Of a stretch of DNA of 42,980 nucleotides, positions 9,412-22,307 are shown one piece after another. The stretch's first letter is position 1, and every line of letters starts with the position of its first letter. Location of the stretch: contig VXOR01000044.1 in assembly GCA_009840005.1 (NCBI GenBank), forward strand, positions 59,528 through 102,507. The letters run 5' to 3'. The position numbers and the translations under genes are program-made. The notes under the pieces were generated by a model. It saw only the letters and a list, made by a program, of their open reading frames with translations, was not told where the DNA came from and ran no database searches. The DNA comes from Gemmatimonadota bacterium (GTDB lineage Bacteria > Latescibacterota > UBA2968 > UBA8231).

Positions 9412-9418
9412 AACATCT

Positions 9419-9437
<19 letters not shown>
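9399..9437. promoter_or_regulatory. perfect 13-bp inverted repeat around the hsdM start codon
   Basis: ATTCTGTTATATT (9399-9411) and AATATAACAGAAT (9425-9437) are perfect reverse complements separated by 13 bases. The left arm contains the -10 box; the preferred start codon ATG 9419 lies in the middle. The protein made from this start begins with an XRE-type DNA-binding domain, so an autoregulatory operator is the natural reading. An RNA hairpin presenting the AUG in its loop is an alternative. Confidence 0.7.
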
Positions 9438-11248
<1,811 letters not shown>

Positions 11249-11280
11249 GCACGCACTCAATGACATAAGGAGGCAAGAAG

Positions 11281-11661
11281 ATGGGAGCGACACACGTAAC
11301 CGTTAGGATCACGAACCCTGCTGACTCGGACAGGTACTGGGAGGGACTATTCCTGGTCGATACAGGAGCCACAGATTCCCTTGTGCCCAGACCGCATCTG
11401 GAGGCTATCGGCTTGGAGCCCGAGGGGAAGCGCGTGTATGAGCTGGCCGATGGCAGCGAGATCGCAGTGGACGTCGCCGTTGCCAAGATCGAGTTCATGG
11501 GCGAGTTCGTCGGCGGGACGGTCATCTTCGGCGACGCTGACGCGGAGCCGCTGCTGGGCGTGACGGTGCTGGAATCCGTCGGCATAGAAGTGGACCCGGT
11601 GAATCAACGGCTAAGGAGGCTGCCGGCCGTGCGGCTCAAGGAGCTGGCGGGTTTGCGATGA
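11281..11661 (+). CDS. clan AA (retropepsin-like) aspartic protease
   Basis: The 126-residue protein carries LVDTGATDSLVP, the catalytic DTGA/T motif of single-domain retropepsin-like proteases, near residues 26-37, and a C-terminal PLLGVTVLESVGIEVDP block that matches the family's hydrophobic-hydrophobic-Gly element. The usual length for bacterial members is 110-140 residues, and they would act as homodimers. It has an AAGGAGG ribosome site just before ATG 11281 and overlaps hsdS by four bases (ATGA). It is therefore firmly part of the hsdM-hsdS operon, between the two subunits. Its substrate is unknown. Confidence 0.8.
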   Translation: MGATHVTVRITNPADSDRYWEGLFLVDTGATDSLVPRPHLEAIGLEPEGKRVYELADGSEIAVDVAVAKIEFMGEFVGGTVIFGDADAEPLLGVTVLESVGIEVDPVNQRLRRLPAVRLKELAGLR

Positions 11662-12908
11662 ATGAGGCGTGGACATGGCGTCCTTTGAGGGAGTTGACAA
11701 TCCGAGGGGCAACTTGGAACCCTCGTGCTGATCCACGTCCTTCAATCCGTTACATAGACGTGTCGGCCGTTTCGCGGGATGAACTCAGGATCGTCTCAGA
11801 GGCAACATATTCGGCGGGTAACGCCCCAAGCCGAGCGCGCAAAATCGTCGAGTCCGGGGATACGATCTTCGCGACGGTCCGCCCCACGCTACGGCGGATT
11901 GCCCAGATACCGGAGTCACTGGATGGTGAAATAGTCTCTACGGCCTTTTGTGTGTTGCGACCCGACCGTCATGCGATTGACGCAGATTTTCTTTACTTCG
12001 CCACCCAGCTTGAGTCCGTGATGGAGGGTATCGCCGCCATGGAATCGGGAGCGAGCTATCCGGCAGTGCGGGATGTTGACGTTCTGGATCAAGTAGTTCC
12101 ACTGCCGCCCTTGCCTGAGCAACGGGAAATCGCCGCTGCCCTCAACACCATACGCACAGCTTCGCTTCATCAAGCCCAATGTGAAGCGAATGCGACGGCT
12201 CTCAAGCGCGCTGCGATGCGGGAGCTATTCACGCACGGCCTGCGGGGTGAGGCACAGAAGGAAACCGAGATTGGGCCGGTGCCGGCGAGTTGGGAGTTGT
12301 CAACGCTGGGAACACTTTGCGAAAGCACTGATTCAGTTAATCTCCGGTCTGAGGCTGACCGGGTGATCAAGTATGTGGATGTCTCCTCCATCTCTCGCGA
12401 TTATCTGTGTATCGAAACGACACCCCGATTCATACTCAAAGAAGCTCCCGGCCGTGCGAGAAAACGCATTTTGACTGAAGACGTCATATTTGCGACCGTG
12501 CGGCCCACTCTCCTGCGCGTTGCCGTCGTCCCCGATGAGTTGGACAACCAAATTTGCTCCACTGCGTTCTGTGTCCTGCGCCGGGACAGCAAGATAAGCG
12601 TCCACAATTTCATCTACTACGTCGTGCAGCGCGACCAGTTTGTCCAGCAACTCGCCGAGATTGAAACTGGAGCTAGCTACCCGGCTGTAACAGATCGGAT
12701 GGTCAAGGAGCAGGTAGTTCCGGTACCGAGTCTGGAGGAACAACGCGAAATCATCGCCATCCTCGACGCCATTGACCGCAAGATTGACCTGCATCGCAGG
12801 AAACGGGCGGTGCTCGACGATTTGTTCAAGACGCTGCTGCACAAGCTGATGACGGGGGAGATACGGGTTGGGGATTCGGCTTCGTCGTCACTTGTCCAAT
12901 TAATCTAG
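11658..12908 (+). CDS. hsdS: type I restriction-modification specificity subunit
   Basis: The 416-residue HsdS has two target-recognition domains, each followed by a conserved helix (PLPPLPEQREIAAAL and PVPSLEEQREIIAIL). The two domains resemble each other strongly: both contain IFATVRPTL, STAFCVLR and GASYPAV in the same order. Each domain in this family reads one half of a bipartite DNA site, so two similar domains suggest two similar half-sites. The C-terminal helix ends LHKLMTGEIRV, as is usual. The start overlaps the aspartic protease stop (ATGA). Confidence 0.93.
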   Translation: MNEAWTWRPLRELTIRGATWNPRADPRPSIRYIDVSAVSRDELRIVSEATYSAGNAPSRARKIVESGDTIFATVRPTLRRIAQIPESLDGEIVSTAFCVLRPDRHAIDADFLYFATQLESVMEGIAAMESGASYPAVRDVDVLDQVVPLPPLPEQREIAAALNTIRTASLHQAQCEANATALKRAAMRELFTHGLRGEAQKETEIGPVPASWELSTLGTLCESTDSVNLRSEADRVIKYVDVSSISRDYLCIETTPRFILKEAPGRARKRILTEDVIFATVRPTLLRVAVVPDELDNQICSTAFCVLRRDSKISVHNFIYYVVQRDQFVQQLAEIETGASYPAVTDRMVKEQVVPVPSLEEQREIIAILDAIDRKIDLHRRKRAVLDDLFKTLLHKLMTGEIRVGDSASSSLVQLI

Positions 12909-12952
12909 GAACTTGTTTGTGTATCAGCTAAGCCAAAAGGAAGGATAAGACT

Positions 12953-13990
12953 ATGACAACAAAGGAATTCAACAGAGTACAAATTGTCTTCAACGCAGAA
13001 CACAAGCCATACCTGTACGGAGCAGTACACATCGTTGACGGAGATCTGAAAAACCAGCGATGGGAAAGTCCTTTTGTCATTTCCAAAAGGAGGTCGGATG
13101 GCGAGGAGGTTGTTTACGGTACTATAAAAAGAACCCTAGAGAAAATATCATCTCAAATAGAAAGGATCCGGATCTTTCAATTGGAAACTCAGGCCAAGCT
13201 AGAAGCCGAGGGTATTGCTCCCCCAACACTGCCTGAGTCTGAAGTGGCGGATAGAATCCTTGATGAACAGGAAGACTTAGTTGAGGACGTACTGCTGACT
13301 GTCTCCGTCAACGTTAGGATACTGTCTGAGATTTTCCAGCAAAAGCTCGAGAAGAGTAAGGTGAACGTCTATGACTACGACGGTGGGGGCGTAGGGAGGA
13401 TTGAGCTAAGTAAAATTGCGAACTTGCTTGTCCACAATAGGTATATATTGGTTAAGGACCATTATATAGTGGACCTTATATCGAACAAGGAATTCATGGC
13501 TGAAAAGCCCCAAATGGGCTTAAAGATAGACTTCTTGGAATACATCTCGGAGGTGGGGAGGGCTGTCAATGGTATAACCGTCAAAGATTTGATCTCCAAG
13601 CTGTGGGGTATGACAAAACGGCTATCGGCATCGTCAAACATTAAGGACATTGTTTTCTTGACGCAGAATCTCTATACGATGGGAGGTTTTGTGGTAGGAA
13701 GCGACACTCCCATAGGTTCAGGTCTCTTGAAGACCATTTTGGATAGAGTAGCAACGAAATATATCGAAAGAATGTATCCACAGAACTCAGCACCAGAGGA
13801 CATCCAAATTGAGATGATCTTCAGTACTCCCAGGTTTTACCTCGAACCTGACCTTGACCAGAAACAGATTCGCATTCAAATGCAGGTAAATGGTAACCCT
13901 GAAACCCTCGTTATGGACTACGATGAGTTCTTTTCTGAGGTGATAAAGGCATCCGGAAATAGAAAACTCCATCCTAATTCCGTTGGTTAG
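12953..13990 (+). CDS. hypothetical protein within the type I cassette
   Basis: I do not recognise this 345-residue protein. It is soluble, rich in charged residues, with a likely helical or coiled segment around residues 58-90 (the region beginning KRTLEKISSQIERIR) and no signal peptide or membrane span. No catalytic motif stands out. ATG 12953 is preceded by AAAAGGAAGGA with good spacing. Composition is AT-richer than hsdM and hsdS on its left, so it was probably added to the cassette separately. It is 44 bases after hsdS and 86 bases before the nucleotidyltransferase gene. Confidence 0.75.
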   Translation: MTTKEFNRVQIVFNAEHKPYLYGAVHIVDGDLKNQRWESPFVISKRRSDGEEVVYGTIKRTLEKISSQIERIRIFQLETQAKLEAEGIAPPTLPESEVADRILDEQEDLVEDVLLTVSVNVRILSEIFQQKLEKSKVNVYDYDGGGVGRIELSKIANLLVHNRYILVKDHYIVDLISNKEFMAEKPQMGLKIDFLEYISEVGRAVNGITVKDLISKLWGMTKRLSASSNIKDIVFLTQNLYTMGGFVVGSDTPIGSGLLKTILDRVATKYIERMYPQNSAPEDIQIEMIFSTPRFYLEPDLDQKQIRIQMQVNGNPETLVMDYDEFFSEVIKASGNRKLHPNSVG

Positions 13991-14076
13991 ACCTTGCCAA
14001 TACAAGCTGAGACACTACCGTTCGACATGCGTTGTTCACCATAGACAGAAAATGCCGAAATAAGGGAGCAGAAGCA

Positions 14077-14382
14077 ATGAACCCACAGGTATCGGTATCA
14101 AAGATCGCGCTGGCCGCCTTCTGTCAAGAGCACGGCATCAAGCGGCTCGCCATCTTCGGCTCAGCGCTACGAGAAGACTTCGGACCAGAGAGCGATATAG
14201 ATGTGCTCGTCGAGTTTGAACCAGATCGCATTCCTGGACTGCTAGGTATTGCCGGCATGGAACTGGAGTTATCTGAGCTATTCACAGGACGCAAAGTGGA
14301 TCTGCGAACACCCGAGGATCTGAGCCCCTATTTCCGGCAAGACGTTCTGGCCACAGCAGAAGTGCAATATGATCAAACATGA
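14077..14382 (+). CDS. MNT-type minimal nucleotidyltransferase
   Basis: This 101-residue protein has the polymerase-beta superfamily signature [20 protein letters not shown] at residues 28-47, with the metal-binding aspartates at 40 and 42, and a third in [12 protein letters not shown]. Minimal nucleotidyltransferases usually pair with a HEPN toxin, which they modify with nucleotides. Here no HEPN gene follows; the next gene, overlapping by 14 bases, encodes a DUF3800 protein. ATG 14077 was preferred over the upstream in-frame TTG at 14032 because GGGAG precedes it and the family N-terminus begins here. Confidence 0.85.
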   Translation: MNPQVSVSKIALAAFCQEHGIKRLAIFGSALREDFGPESDIDVLVEFEPDRIPGLLGIAGMELELSELFTGRKVDLRTPEDLSPYFRQDVLATAEVQYDQT

Positions 14383-15052
14383 CGGAATAAACCGCTGCGC
14401 CTACATCTTTCTCGACGAGTCTGGAAACTTCGACTTCAGTGAGAGTGGTTCCCGCTACTTCGTCTTGACCAGCGTCGGTATGAAGCGCCCGTTTTCGGCA
14501 GCCATGCCAATAGATGGCTACAAACACGATTGCCTCGAATACGGACTAGATCTTGAATACTTTCACTGCTACCGCGACGGCAAAGATGTACGCAGTCGCG
14601 TGTTCGATCTAATCGCCACTCATCTCGATGGCATGAGTATTGACTGTCTAGTGGTTGAGAAGGCCAAGGTCGATCCTGAGTTACAGGAGGATCGGCGTTT
14701 CTATCCGGAGCTTTTAGGCCATCTTTTGAAGTTGGTCCTACCCACTGAGTTGGACACTGACAGCGTGGAAAAGGTCATTGTTATCACTGATACTATTCCG
14801 GTAAACAAGAAGCGGAGAGCCATCGAAAGAGCCGCGCGGACTGCGTTGCATAGTATGCTGCCACCGGGAATGAAGTATCACATTCTGCACCACCAATCGC
14901 GTTCCCACTACGGATTGCAGGTGGCAGATTACTGTTGCTGGGCGATTTTCCGGAAATGGCAAACAGGGGAGAGAGTTTGGTACGACCGCATCAAGCCTGC
15001 GGTGCGCCGCGAGCTTGAACTTTTCCGCTCTCAGTCAAAGTACTACTACTGA
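14369..15052 (+). CDS. DUF3800 domain protein
   Basis: The 227-residue protein matches DUF3800: the N-terminal [10 protein letters not shown] (Asp16, Glu17), then [10 protein letters not shown], a central VIVITDTIP segment, and the C-terminal [17 protein letters not shown] motif. The conserved acidic residues suggest a metal-dependent nuclease-like fold, but that is inference; the biochemical role of the family is not established. The gene overlaps the nucleotidyltransferase gene, so the two are translationally coupled. Two tandem hairpin-forming repeats start within 30 bases of its stop codon, matching the known association of DUF3800 genes with conserved RNA structures. Confidence 0.85.
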   Translation: MIKHDGINRCAYIFLDESGNFDFSESGSRYFVLTSVGMKRPFSAAMPIDGYKHDCLEYGLDLEYFHCYRDGKDVRSRVFDLIATHLDGMSIDCLVVEKAKVDPELQEDRRFYPELLGHLLKLVLPTELDTDSVEKVIVITDTIPVNKKRRAIERAARTALHSMLPPGMKYHILHHQSRSHYGLQVADYCCWAIFRKWQTGERVWYDRIKPAVRRELELFRSQSKYYY

Positions 15053-15077
15053 TGAGCAATGTGACTAAAAAAAATGA

Positions 15078-15155
15078 CCCCCCCGACTACTCCGTTGCCG
15101 GAGAGAGCACCCTTGGCACTCTTGTCATCAGGGGGGAACCTTTAAGTGTCGGGCT
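15078..15155. ncRNA. structured RNA-like element, copy 1
   Basis: A C-run (15078-15084) can pair with a G-run (15131-15136). Inside, CTCCG (15090-15094), loop TTGC and CGGAG (15099-15103) form a perfect 5-bp stem-loop. A competing pairing joins CCCGAC (15082-15087) with GTCGGG (15148-15153). The same arrangement recurs in copy 2, 172 bases downstream. The transcribed strand is unknown; the position just after a DUF3800 gene suggests a DUF3800-associated RNA. Confidence 0.55.
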
Positions 15156-15249
15156 GAGCGAACCATATAAAGCCCGCTAATACCACCCAACAATGTCATT
15201 ATACGCGAGCGAGAATTTGAAGTCAAGATGGGAGTGAAAAAGAAAAATG

Positions 15250-15326
15250 CCCCCCGACTACTCCGTTGCCGGAGAGTTCTCACCTGGAGCGCTTGTCATC
15301 GGGGGGGAACCTTTTGACGTCGGGCT
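15250..15326. ncRNA. structured RNA-like element, copy 2
   Basis: This copy has the same plan as copy 1. CCCCCCGA (15250-15257) pairs with TCGGGGGG (15299-15306), the inner stem CTCCG/CGGAG is at 15261-15265 and 15270-15274 with loop TTGC, and CCCGAC (15253-15258) can alternatively pair with GTCGGG (15319-15324). The segment between the inner hairpin and the G-run differs from copy 1 in sequence, whereas the paired parts are kept, which favours a conserved structure. Confidence 0.55.
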
Positions 15327-15359
15327 CTATGACAAGCTGTGACATGGAGCTGTGACAAA

Positions 15360-15443
15360 TTACCAAAGTCGGCGAACGCCATAACCATCGAAGAGCGATT
15401 CAATGGAAACAAAGAACGCATGGGTGTCGAGCAGTAGTCGCAA
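15360..15443 (-). pseudogene. VapC-like PIN toxin, truncated remnant
   Basis: Directly after the antitoxin stop, a 27-codon frame starting at TTG 15443 begins LRLLLDTHAFF, the typical N-terminus of a PIN-domain VapC toxin with its first catalytic aspartate. After DTHAF the similarity ends and the frame reaches a stop at 15360-15362. The rest of the toxin, normally about 120 residues, is missing and is replaced by the structured-repeat region. The product cannot be an active ribonuclease. Confidence 0.65.
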
Positions 15444-15446
15444 CGC

Positions 15447-15680
15447 TCAATTACCCTCCCAAGCTGCCAATTCCTCTTCTGGCAGCGGATCAAAAAAACG
15501 GTCGTCGAATTTTATCCGACCCTTCATGGAGCCGAATTGCCGCTTGCCCTGCTTTTGGACGCTCACTATCTGGGCCACCGGCGTGCCGCTGCGGGAGATG
15601 ACGACCTCCTCCCCGGCTTCGACTTTGGCAAGCAAGCGCGACAGGTTGGTCTTCGCTTCATGGACATTCACTGTTATCAT
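15447..15680 (-). CDS. Phd/YefM-family antitoxin (orphan)
   Basis: From ATG 15680 this is a 77-residue protein: MITVNVHEAKTNLSRLL, then AGEEVVISRSGTPVAQIV, the N-terminal DNA-binding domain of Phd/YefM antitoxins, followed by a short C-terminal toxin-binding tail (FDPLPEEELAAWEGN). AAGGAG precedes the start by eight bases. Longer in-frame starts upstream run through the hsdR promoter and are unlikely. Its partner toxin downstream is truncated, so the antitoxin now stands alone. It probably binds the palindrome at 15702-15723, which also lies upstream of hsdR. Confidence 0.85.
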   Translation of the reverse strand: MITVNVHEAKTNLSRLLAKVEAGEEVVISRSGTPVAQIVSVQKQGKRQFGSMKGRIKFDDRFFDPLPEEELAAWEGN

Positions 15681-15701
15681 CGCCAACTCCTTGAGAATGA
15701 A

Positions 15702-15723
15702 GTTAGCTAAAAATATAGCTAAC
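15702..15723. promoter_or_regulatory. palindromic operator between the antitoxin and hsdR genes
   Basis: GTTAGCTA (15702-15709) and TAGCTAAC (15716-15723) form a perfect 8-bp inverted repeat with a 6-base AT spacer. It overlaps an AATATA/TATATT segment that could be the antitoxin -10 box on the minus strand. It lies 22 bases before the antitoxin ATG and 30 bases before the hsdR GTG. TAGCTA-containing palindromes fit Phd/YefM autoregulation. Confidence 0.6.
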
Positions 15724-15752
15724 CAAGGGACTTGGCAAACGGAGAGCCATTT

Positions 15753-18672
<2,920 letters not shown>

Positions 18673-18686
<14 letters not shown>

Positions 18687-19044
18687 CGACTCGACTGAGC
18701 TCGCCGAAGACGAACGGCGCGAGCTCATGCGCGAGCGCGTCGCATCTTGGGCGCAGCGGCTGAACGTCCAGCCACGGCAGGTGCGCGTGCAGTGCATGAC
18801 GCGCAAGTGGGGCTCGTGTTCGGCTGCGGGCGTCGTCACCCTTGCCGCTGACCTCGCCGATCAGGACGTAGGCTTCCAAGACTTCGTCATTGTCCACGAG
18901 CTGCTGCACCTGCGCGTGCCCAACCACGGCAAGCTCTTCAAAGCCTTGCTAACGGCGCACGTACCCGCTTGGCAAACGCATGCCTCTCAACGCACCAACG
19001 CCAAGCGCCCCACCGCAACAAACGAATCCGCGACCAAGCGATAG
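18673..19044 (+). CDS. DUF45/YgjP-like metallopeptidase of the type I cassette
   Basis: This 123-residue protein has the zinc-binding HELLH at residues 75-79 in [18 protein letters not shown], preceded by RKWGSCS, both typical of the YgjP/M48-like group. Such genes commonly follow hsdR in type I operons. The start overlaps the hsdR stop by 14 bases. The last 20 or so residues ([13 protein letters not shown] at the end) are unlike the family. They are read antisense to the end of the M6 protease gene, a 58-base overlap of 3' ends. The natural C-terminus seems to have been replaced when the cassette joined the chromosome. Confidence 0.83.
18691..18716 (+). repeat. possible dispersed palindromic repeat, degenerate copy D
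   Basis: TCGACTGAGCTCGCCGAAG followed by ACGAACG resembles the TGAGCTC-centred repeat seen at 2136, 28103 and 39027, but is less similar and encodes plausible protein sequence at the start of the DUF45 gene. It may be coincidental. Confidence 0.3.
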
Positions 19045-22000
19045 AAGTAAATCCCCGAGGCCACCGCTCGCCCATCTTGGTCGCGCCCATCCCAGACGAA
19101 TCGGTAGCGGCCAGCCGCTAACGACCCGTCCACAAGGTGGCGCACGGGCCGTCCCAACGCATCGTAGAGCACCAGCGCGACCGACGCCGCCTGCGGCAGA
19201 TCAAACGACAGCGAGACCTCGGCGTTGAAGGGGTTGGGATAGGCCGGATGTAGCGCAAAGTCGGTTGGCAGGGCCACCGCCTTGGATGCCCCTTCCTCCG
19301 TGCGGAACGGCACCCACGCCACCGCACCCTCAATCTGCGCGGCAATAGCTGCGCTGTCAGCCCCGCTCCAGTAGTTGTCTTGAGCATTCAATTCCGCGGC
19401 GCTCAAGTTCTCAAGGGTCGTAGTATTGTTGGCAAAGGTGTTGCCGCGAATCGCCGTCGGCATCCGCGGCCCTTCGACCCGGATGGCCACGGCATTGTCC
19501 GCAAAGCGATTGCCAAAGATGTGAGGCGTAGAATCCACAGATAGAATGGCCGGCGTCCCACGGACAAACTCGCTACCGCGAATCTCCAGCGACTCCACAC
19601 CAGTCAGTTCCAAGCCTCGGCCCCCGACAAACGAGCCCATCTCAATCACCCCTCTCGTCCCCGGCCCCAAGCGCAACCCCGCGGCAACATGTGCCCTGAA
19701 CGTCGAGTTCCATATCTCCACTAGCGACCCAGCGATTTCAGCACCGACGCGCAAGTTGCGCTCGATCAGTACCTGGGCAAGGACCAAGTGCGCCGCGCCC
19801 CCAGCGCGCAAGCCATCGCCTTGGTTGGCGACGAGGCGGCTGTTGTGCAATTCCACCTCTCCCTGCCACTCCTCCAAATCCATGCCGTGTCCGGTGTTTT
19901 GCTCAATCTGCGACTCCCACATCTCAAGGCGCTGGCCGCGACCGCCTATGGCCCGCACCCCAACCCGCGGGTCGTCCGGGTCGAGGCGGCCATTGTCAAT
20001 TACAGCGACGCGGATGGCCTCTAAGGATGCGTTGTTGAGCAGGATCCCCTCTTGGCCGTTGCCCTCAATGGTGACGTTGCGCAACGCGAGTTGCCCGCTA
20101 CCGGCCACGAACACGGCCGGGCCGGCAATAGTGGTAAATTCGCTTCGATCTATCTGTGCTTGGCCGTTGAGCGCCAGCCGTAGGCCGTTGCCGCCGCTTT
20201 CGCGCACCGCAGAGTCGGCAATGCGCAGACTCGTCTTCTCGTCGATCTCGCCGCTAAAGGCAAAACCCGTGCGCGTTAGCTCGGCGTGCTGCACCTCAAC
20301 TTGGGCACCCGGCAGCACGTGAATGCCATACCACAAGCCGTCGTTGTCTGGGCCGGGATCGGTGGTTAGCTGTGCCCGCTGACCGGCCATTCCCTCAATC
20401 GTCAACGCACCTTCCACGATCAACTCGACAAAGTCTGGGGACAGGCCGCGCCGACTGAGATCAAAGCGGGCAAAAGACACGCTGCTCGGGCCGATGTGCA
20501 GTTCGGAGCCGACCGGCACCACCAAATCCGCGTACACGGCCTGCTCGTCCAGCCACTGCGTCCGCCCCGGCGGCAGGCGAAAGCCGACGACCCCGCGATG
20601 GGCGTGCTCAATGGCGATAGCCGCAGGATCGACCGCTTGGCCATTGAGCAGGTAAATGCCCGACCAATCCAAGGGGCCGGTGCGCGCCGCACTCGACGCA
20701 AACGATGCGCCCTCGCCGATGTTGAGCTCGCCATAGACGATCAGCTCGCTGCGGTCTGGATCAAATCCCGTGCCCGGCGCATCCCCGCGGGCAAAGCGGA
20801 CCTCCGCACCCGCGTCAATGGTCAACGTGGCACCCGGCAGCACGACCACGTCCCCGTCCAAATCCACCCGCCCCGTCCACCTCACATCGCCGACAATGTG
20901 GCCGGGGCGTTGCTGCCGCACCACATCGACGACCATAGCTGTGCCTTGTGGGCGGATATTGTCGATGGCCACGCCCAACGGCAAGTTCCGTGCAAAGCCC
21001 GTGTGCCCGCTGAAGGCCGGATTCGTGTTCCAAGCGAAGCGGCGGAAGCGCACGCCGTCAAAAGGGTCGGTCGCATCGCCTTTGTTGCCATTGTGGGCTG
21101 AAGAATACGCTGAGTCCCGCGCCCAAAAGTCGAGGTTATCCCGTCCTTCCACGGCATCGGGGTCGCCGTTGGGAGCAAAAAGCCCATCAGCACAGACTAA
21201 ATCGACCTGCTTGTGGCGCTCTTCGTCGTTGTCGGCTTGTTCGTCTATGTGCCAGATGAGCAGACCGTCTTGTGGGATATTGCGGTTGTAGTACGAGCCA
21301 TCGGCGCGCCGGTGTTCCAGCAGGAAGTACTCGTCTTGGGTCAGGGGAATTTTGTACGCCTTGCGGTCGCTGAAGATCTCCCCTATCTCCAGCCCGGCGA
21401 CGCTCCCTTCCACTTCCACTACCTCGATCCAACCAAGCGTGGCTAGCGACCACGCCGAAAAGGCATTGGGCCCATCTTCTACGCCCCAACCGAGCGTCCC
21501 CCAGCCCATGATCCCCCAATTGCCAATGCCCGCAGAATCCTCCTCCGGGTCCAACTCGGCCACGGTCAACGCCGTCTGATCGAAGAGATCGGGCAATCCC
21601 AACACGTGCGCAAACTCGTGGCACATCGTCGAGGCCGTAATGCTGAAGGTGTGGCCCCGCTGCGTGGTGCCGCCGAAACCCGTGAAGCGGCTCCGCACCC
21701 GCACAAAGCCGCCGCCGGCTGCCGGATCGCCGCTAATGTAATCGGTGTCTAGCCCCAGACTGGCGATGCCAGTGGCTGCGCCGATGAAGAAATCGCGGGG
21801 AGCAGTATGCAAGTTGATAAAGACGATATCGACGTACCCATCGTCGTCGCCTGAGTTGGGCACTCCATCGGGGCCGTCGTTGTCAAAGAGACCGAAATCG
21901 ACGTCTGCATCCGCAGCTGCGAGAATTTCCAGATTGAAGCGGCCAAACTGGCCCCTAGCCCCTATAGTATCGGCCAAGTAGCTATCTGCAGCCGCGCGCG

Positions 22001-22298
22001 AGCGATAGCGCCGAGGCAGCACCTGACCATCGACGTGAATCCGCCCGCCCGACATCTCGCGGTAGAAGTGGGCAAAACTGCCGGGCAACTCGTCGTCGAA
22101 AAGGCCGTTTGCCCACGAGGGCGCAGTGGTAGGAGCCCCCTCATCTTGGAACTGCGCGAAGATAACTAATGCACTCAGATGCTCCGGCGTCTGCACAACC
22201 TGCTGCGCCGCCGACTCCAACGCCGCGCAGGCAAACTGGGCCGCTAGAGCTTGAGAGGGAAGGACGAGGAGAAGAAAAAGGAACCATCGCCGCGACAT
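18987..22298 (-). CDS. secreted M6-family metalloprotease with beta-helix and C-terminal sorting domain
   Basis: The 1103-residue protein starts with a signal peptide ([14 protein letters not shown], cleavage near residue 20). The catalytic domain contains [15 protein letters not shown] with the zinc ligands His227 and His231, as in immune-inhibitor-A/M6 proteases, and nearby DxDxG-like calcium-binding loops. Residues about 560-980 are rich in short repeats such as GNTFANN and NRFADNA, fitting a right-handed parallel beta-helix. The end (AYPNPFN, then [10 protein letters not shown]) is a FlgD-like/type-IX-style sorting domain. It is probably an extracellular or surface-bound protease of a Gram-negative. 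Its 3' end overlaps the DUF45 gene. Confidence 0.87.
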   Translation of the reverse strand: MSRRWFLFLLLVLPSQALAAQFACAALESAAQQVVQTPEHLSALVIFAQFQDEGAPTTAPSWANGLFDDELPGSFAHFYREMSGGRIHVDGQVLPRRYRSRAAADSYLADTIGARGQFGRFNLEILAAADADVDFGLFDNDGPDGVPNSGDDDGYVDIVFINLHTAPRDFFIGAATGIASLGLDTDYISGDPAAGGGFVRVRSRFTGFGGTTQRGHTFSITASTMCHEFAHVLGLPDLFDQTALTVAELDPEEDSAGIGNWGIMGWGTLGWGVEDGPNAFSAWSLATLGWIEVVEVEGSVAGLEIGEIFSDRKAYKIPLTQDEYFLLEHRRADGSYYNRNIPQDGLLIWHIDEQADNDEERHKQVDLVCADGLFAPNGDPDAVEGRDNLDFWARDSAYSSAHNGNKGDATDPFDGVRFRRFAWNTNPAFSGHTGFARNLPLGVAIDNIRPQGTAMVVDVVRQQRPGHIVGDVRWTGRVDLDGDVVVLPGATLTIDAGAEVRFARGDAPGTGFDPDRSELIVYGELNIGEGASFASSAARTGPLDWSGIYLLNGQAVDPAAIAIEHAHRGVVGFRLPPGRTQWLDEQAVYADLVVPVGSELHIGPSSVSFARFDLSRRGLSPDFVELIVEGALTIEGMAGQRAQLTTDPGPDNDGLWYGIHVLPGAQVEVQHAELTRTGFAFSGEIDEKTSLRIADSAVRESGGNGLRLALNGQAQIDRSEFTTIAGPAVFVAGSGQLALRNVTIEGNGQEGILLNNASLEAIRVAVIDNGRLDPDDPRVGVRAIGGRGQRLEMWESQIEQNTGHGMDLEEWQGEVELHNSRLVANQGDGLRAGGAAHLVLAQVLIERNLRVGAEIAGSLVEIWNSTFRAHVAAGLRLGPGTRGVIEMGSFVGGRGLELTGVESLEIRGSEFVRGTPAILSVDSTPHIFGNRFADNAVAIRVEGPRMPTAIRGNTFANNTTTLENLSAAELNAQDNYWSGADSAAIAAQIEGAVAWVPFRTEEGASKAVALPTDFALHPAYPNPFNAEVSLSFDLPQAASVALVLYDALGRPVRHLVDGSLAAGRYRFVWDGRDQDGRAVASGIYFYRLVADSFVAVGRLALVR

Positions 22299-22307
22299 GA
22301 AGGATGC

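Larger units (their letters stand above)
15053..15359. other. noncoding region between the DUF3800 gene and the broken toxin
   Basis: No credible coding sequence is seen on either strand across this stretch. It holds two copies of a structured repeat (described separately), an AT-rich spacer, and a pair of 10-base direct repeats AGCTGTGACA at 15335-15344 and 15348-15357. Confidence 0.6.

Noticed and set aside
9362..9418. Upstream in-frame extension of HsdM
   Set aside because: The added 19 codons overlap the promoter and the left arm of the inverted repeat and have no ribosome site; the HTH domain is complete from 9419.
15067..15330. The two similar repeats as a minimal CRISPR array
   Set aside because: The copies are about 80 bases long, 172 bases apart, only two in number, contain internal hairpins, and no cas gene is present.
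15296..15493. 65-codon minus-strand frame over the end of the antitoxin gene
   Set aside because: It is out of frame with both the antitoxin and the LLLDTHAF toxin remnant and resembles no protein family.
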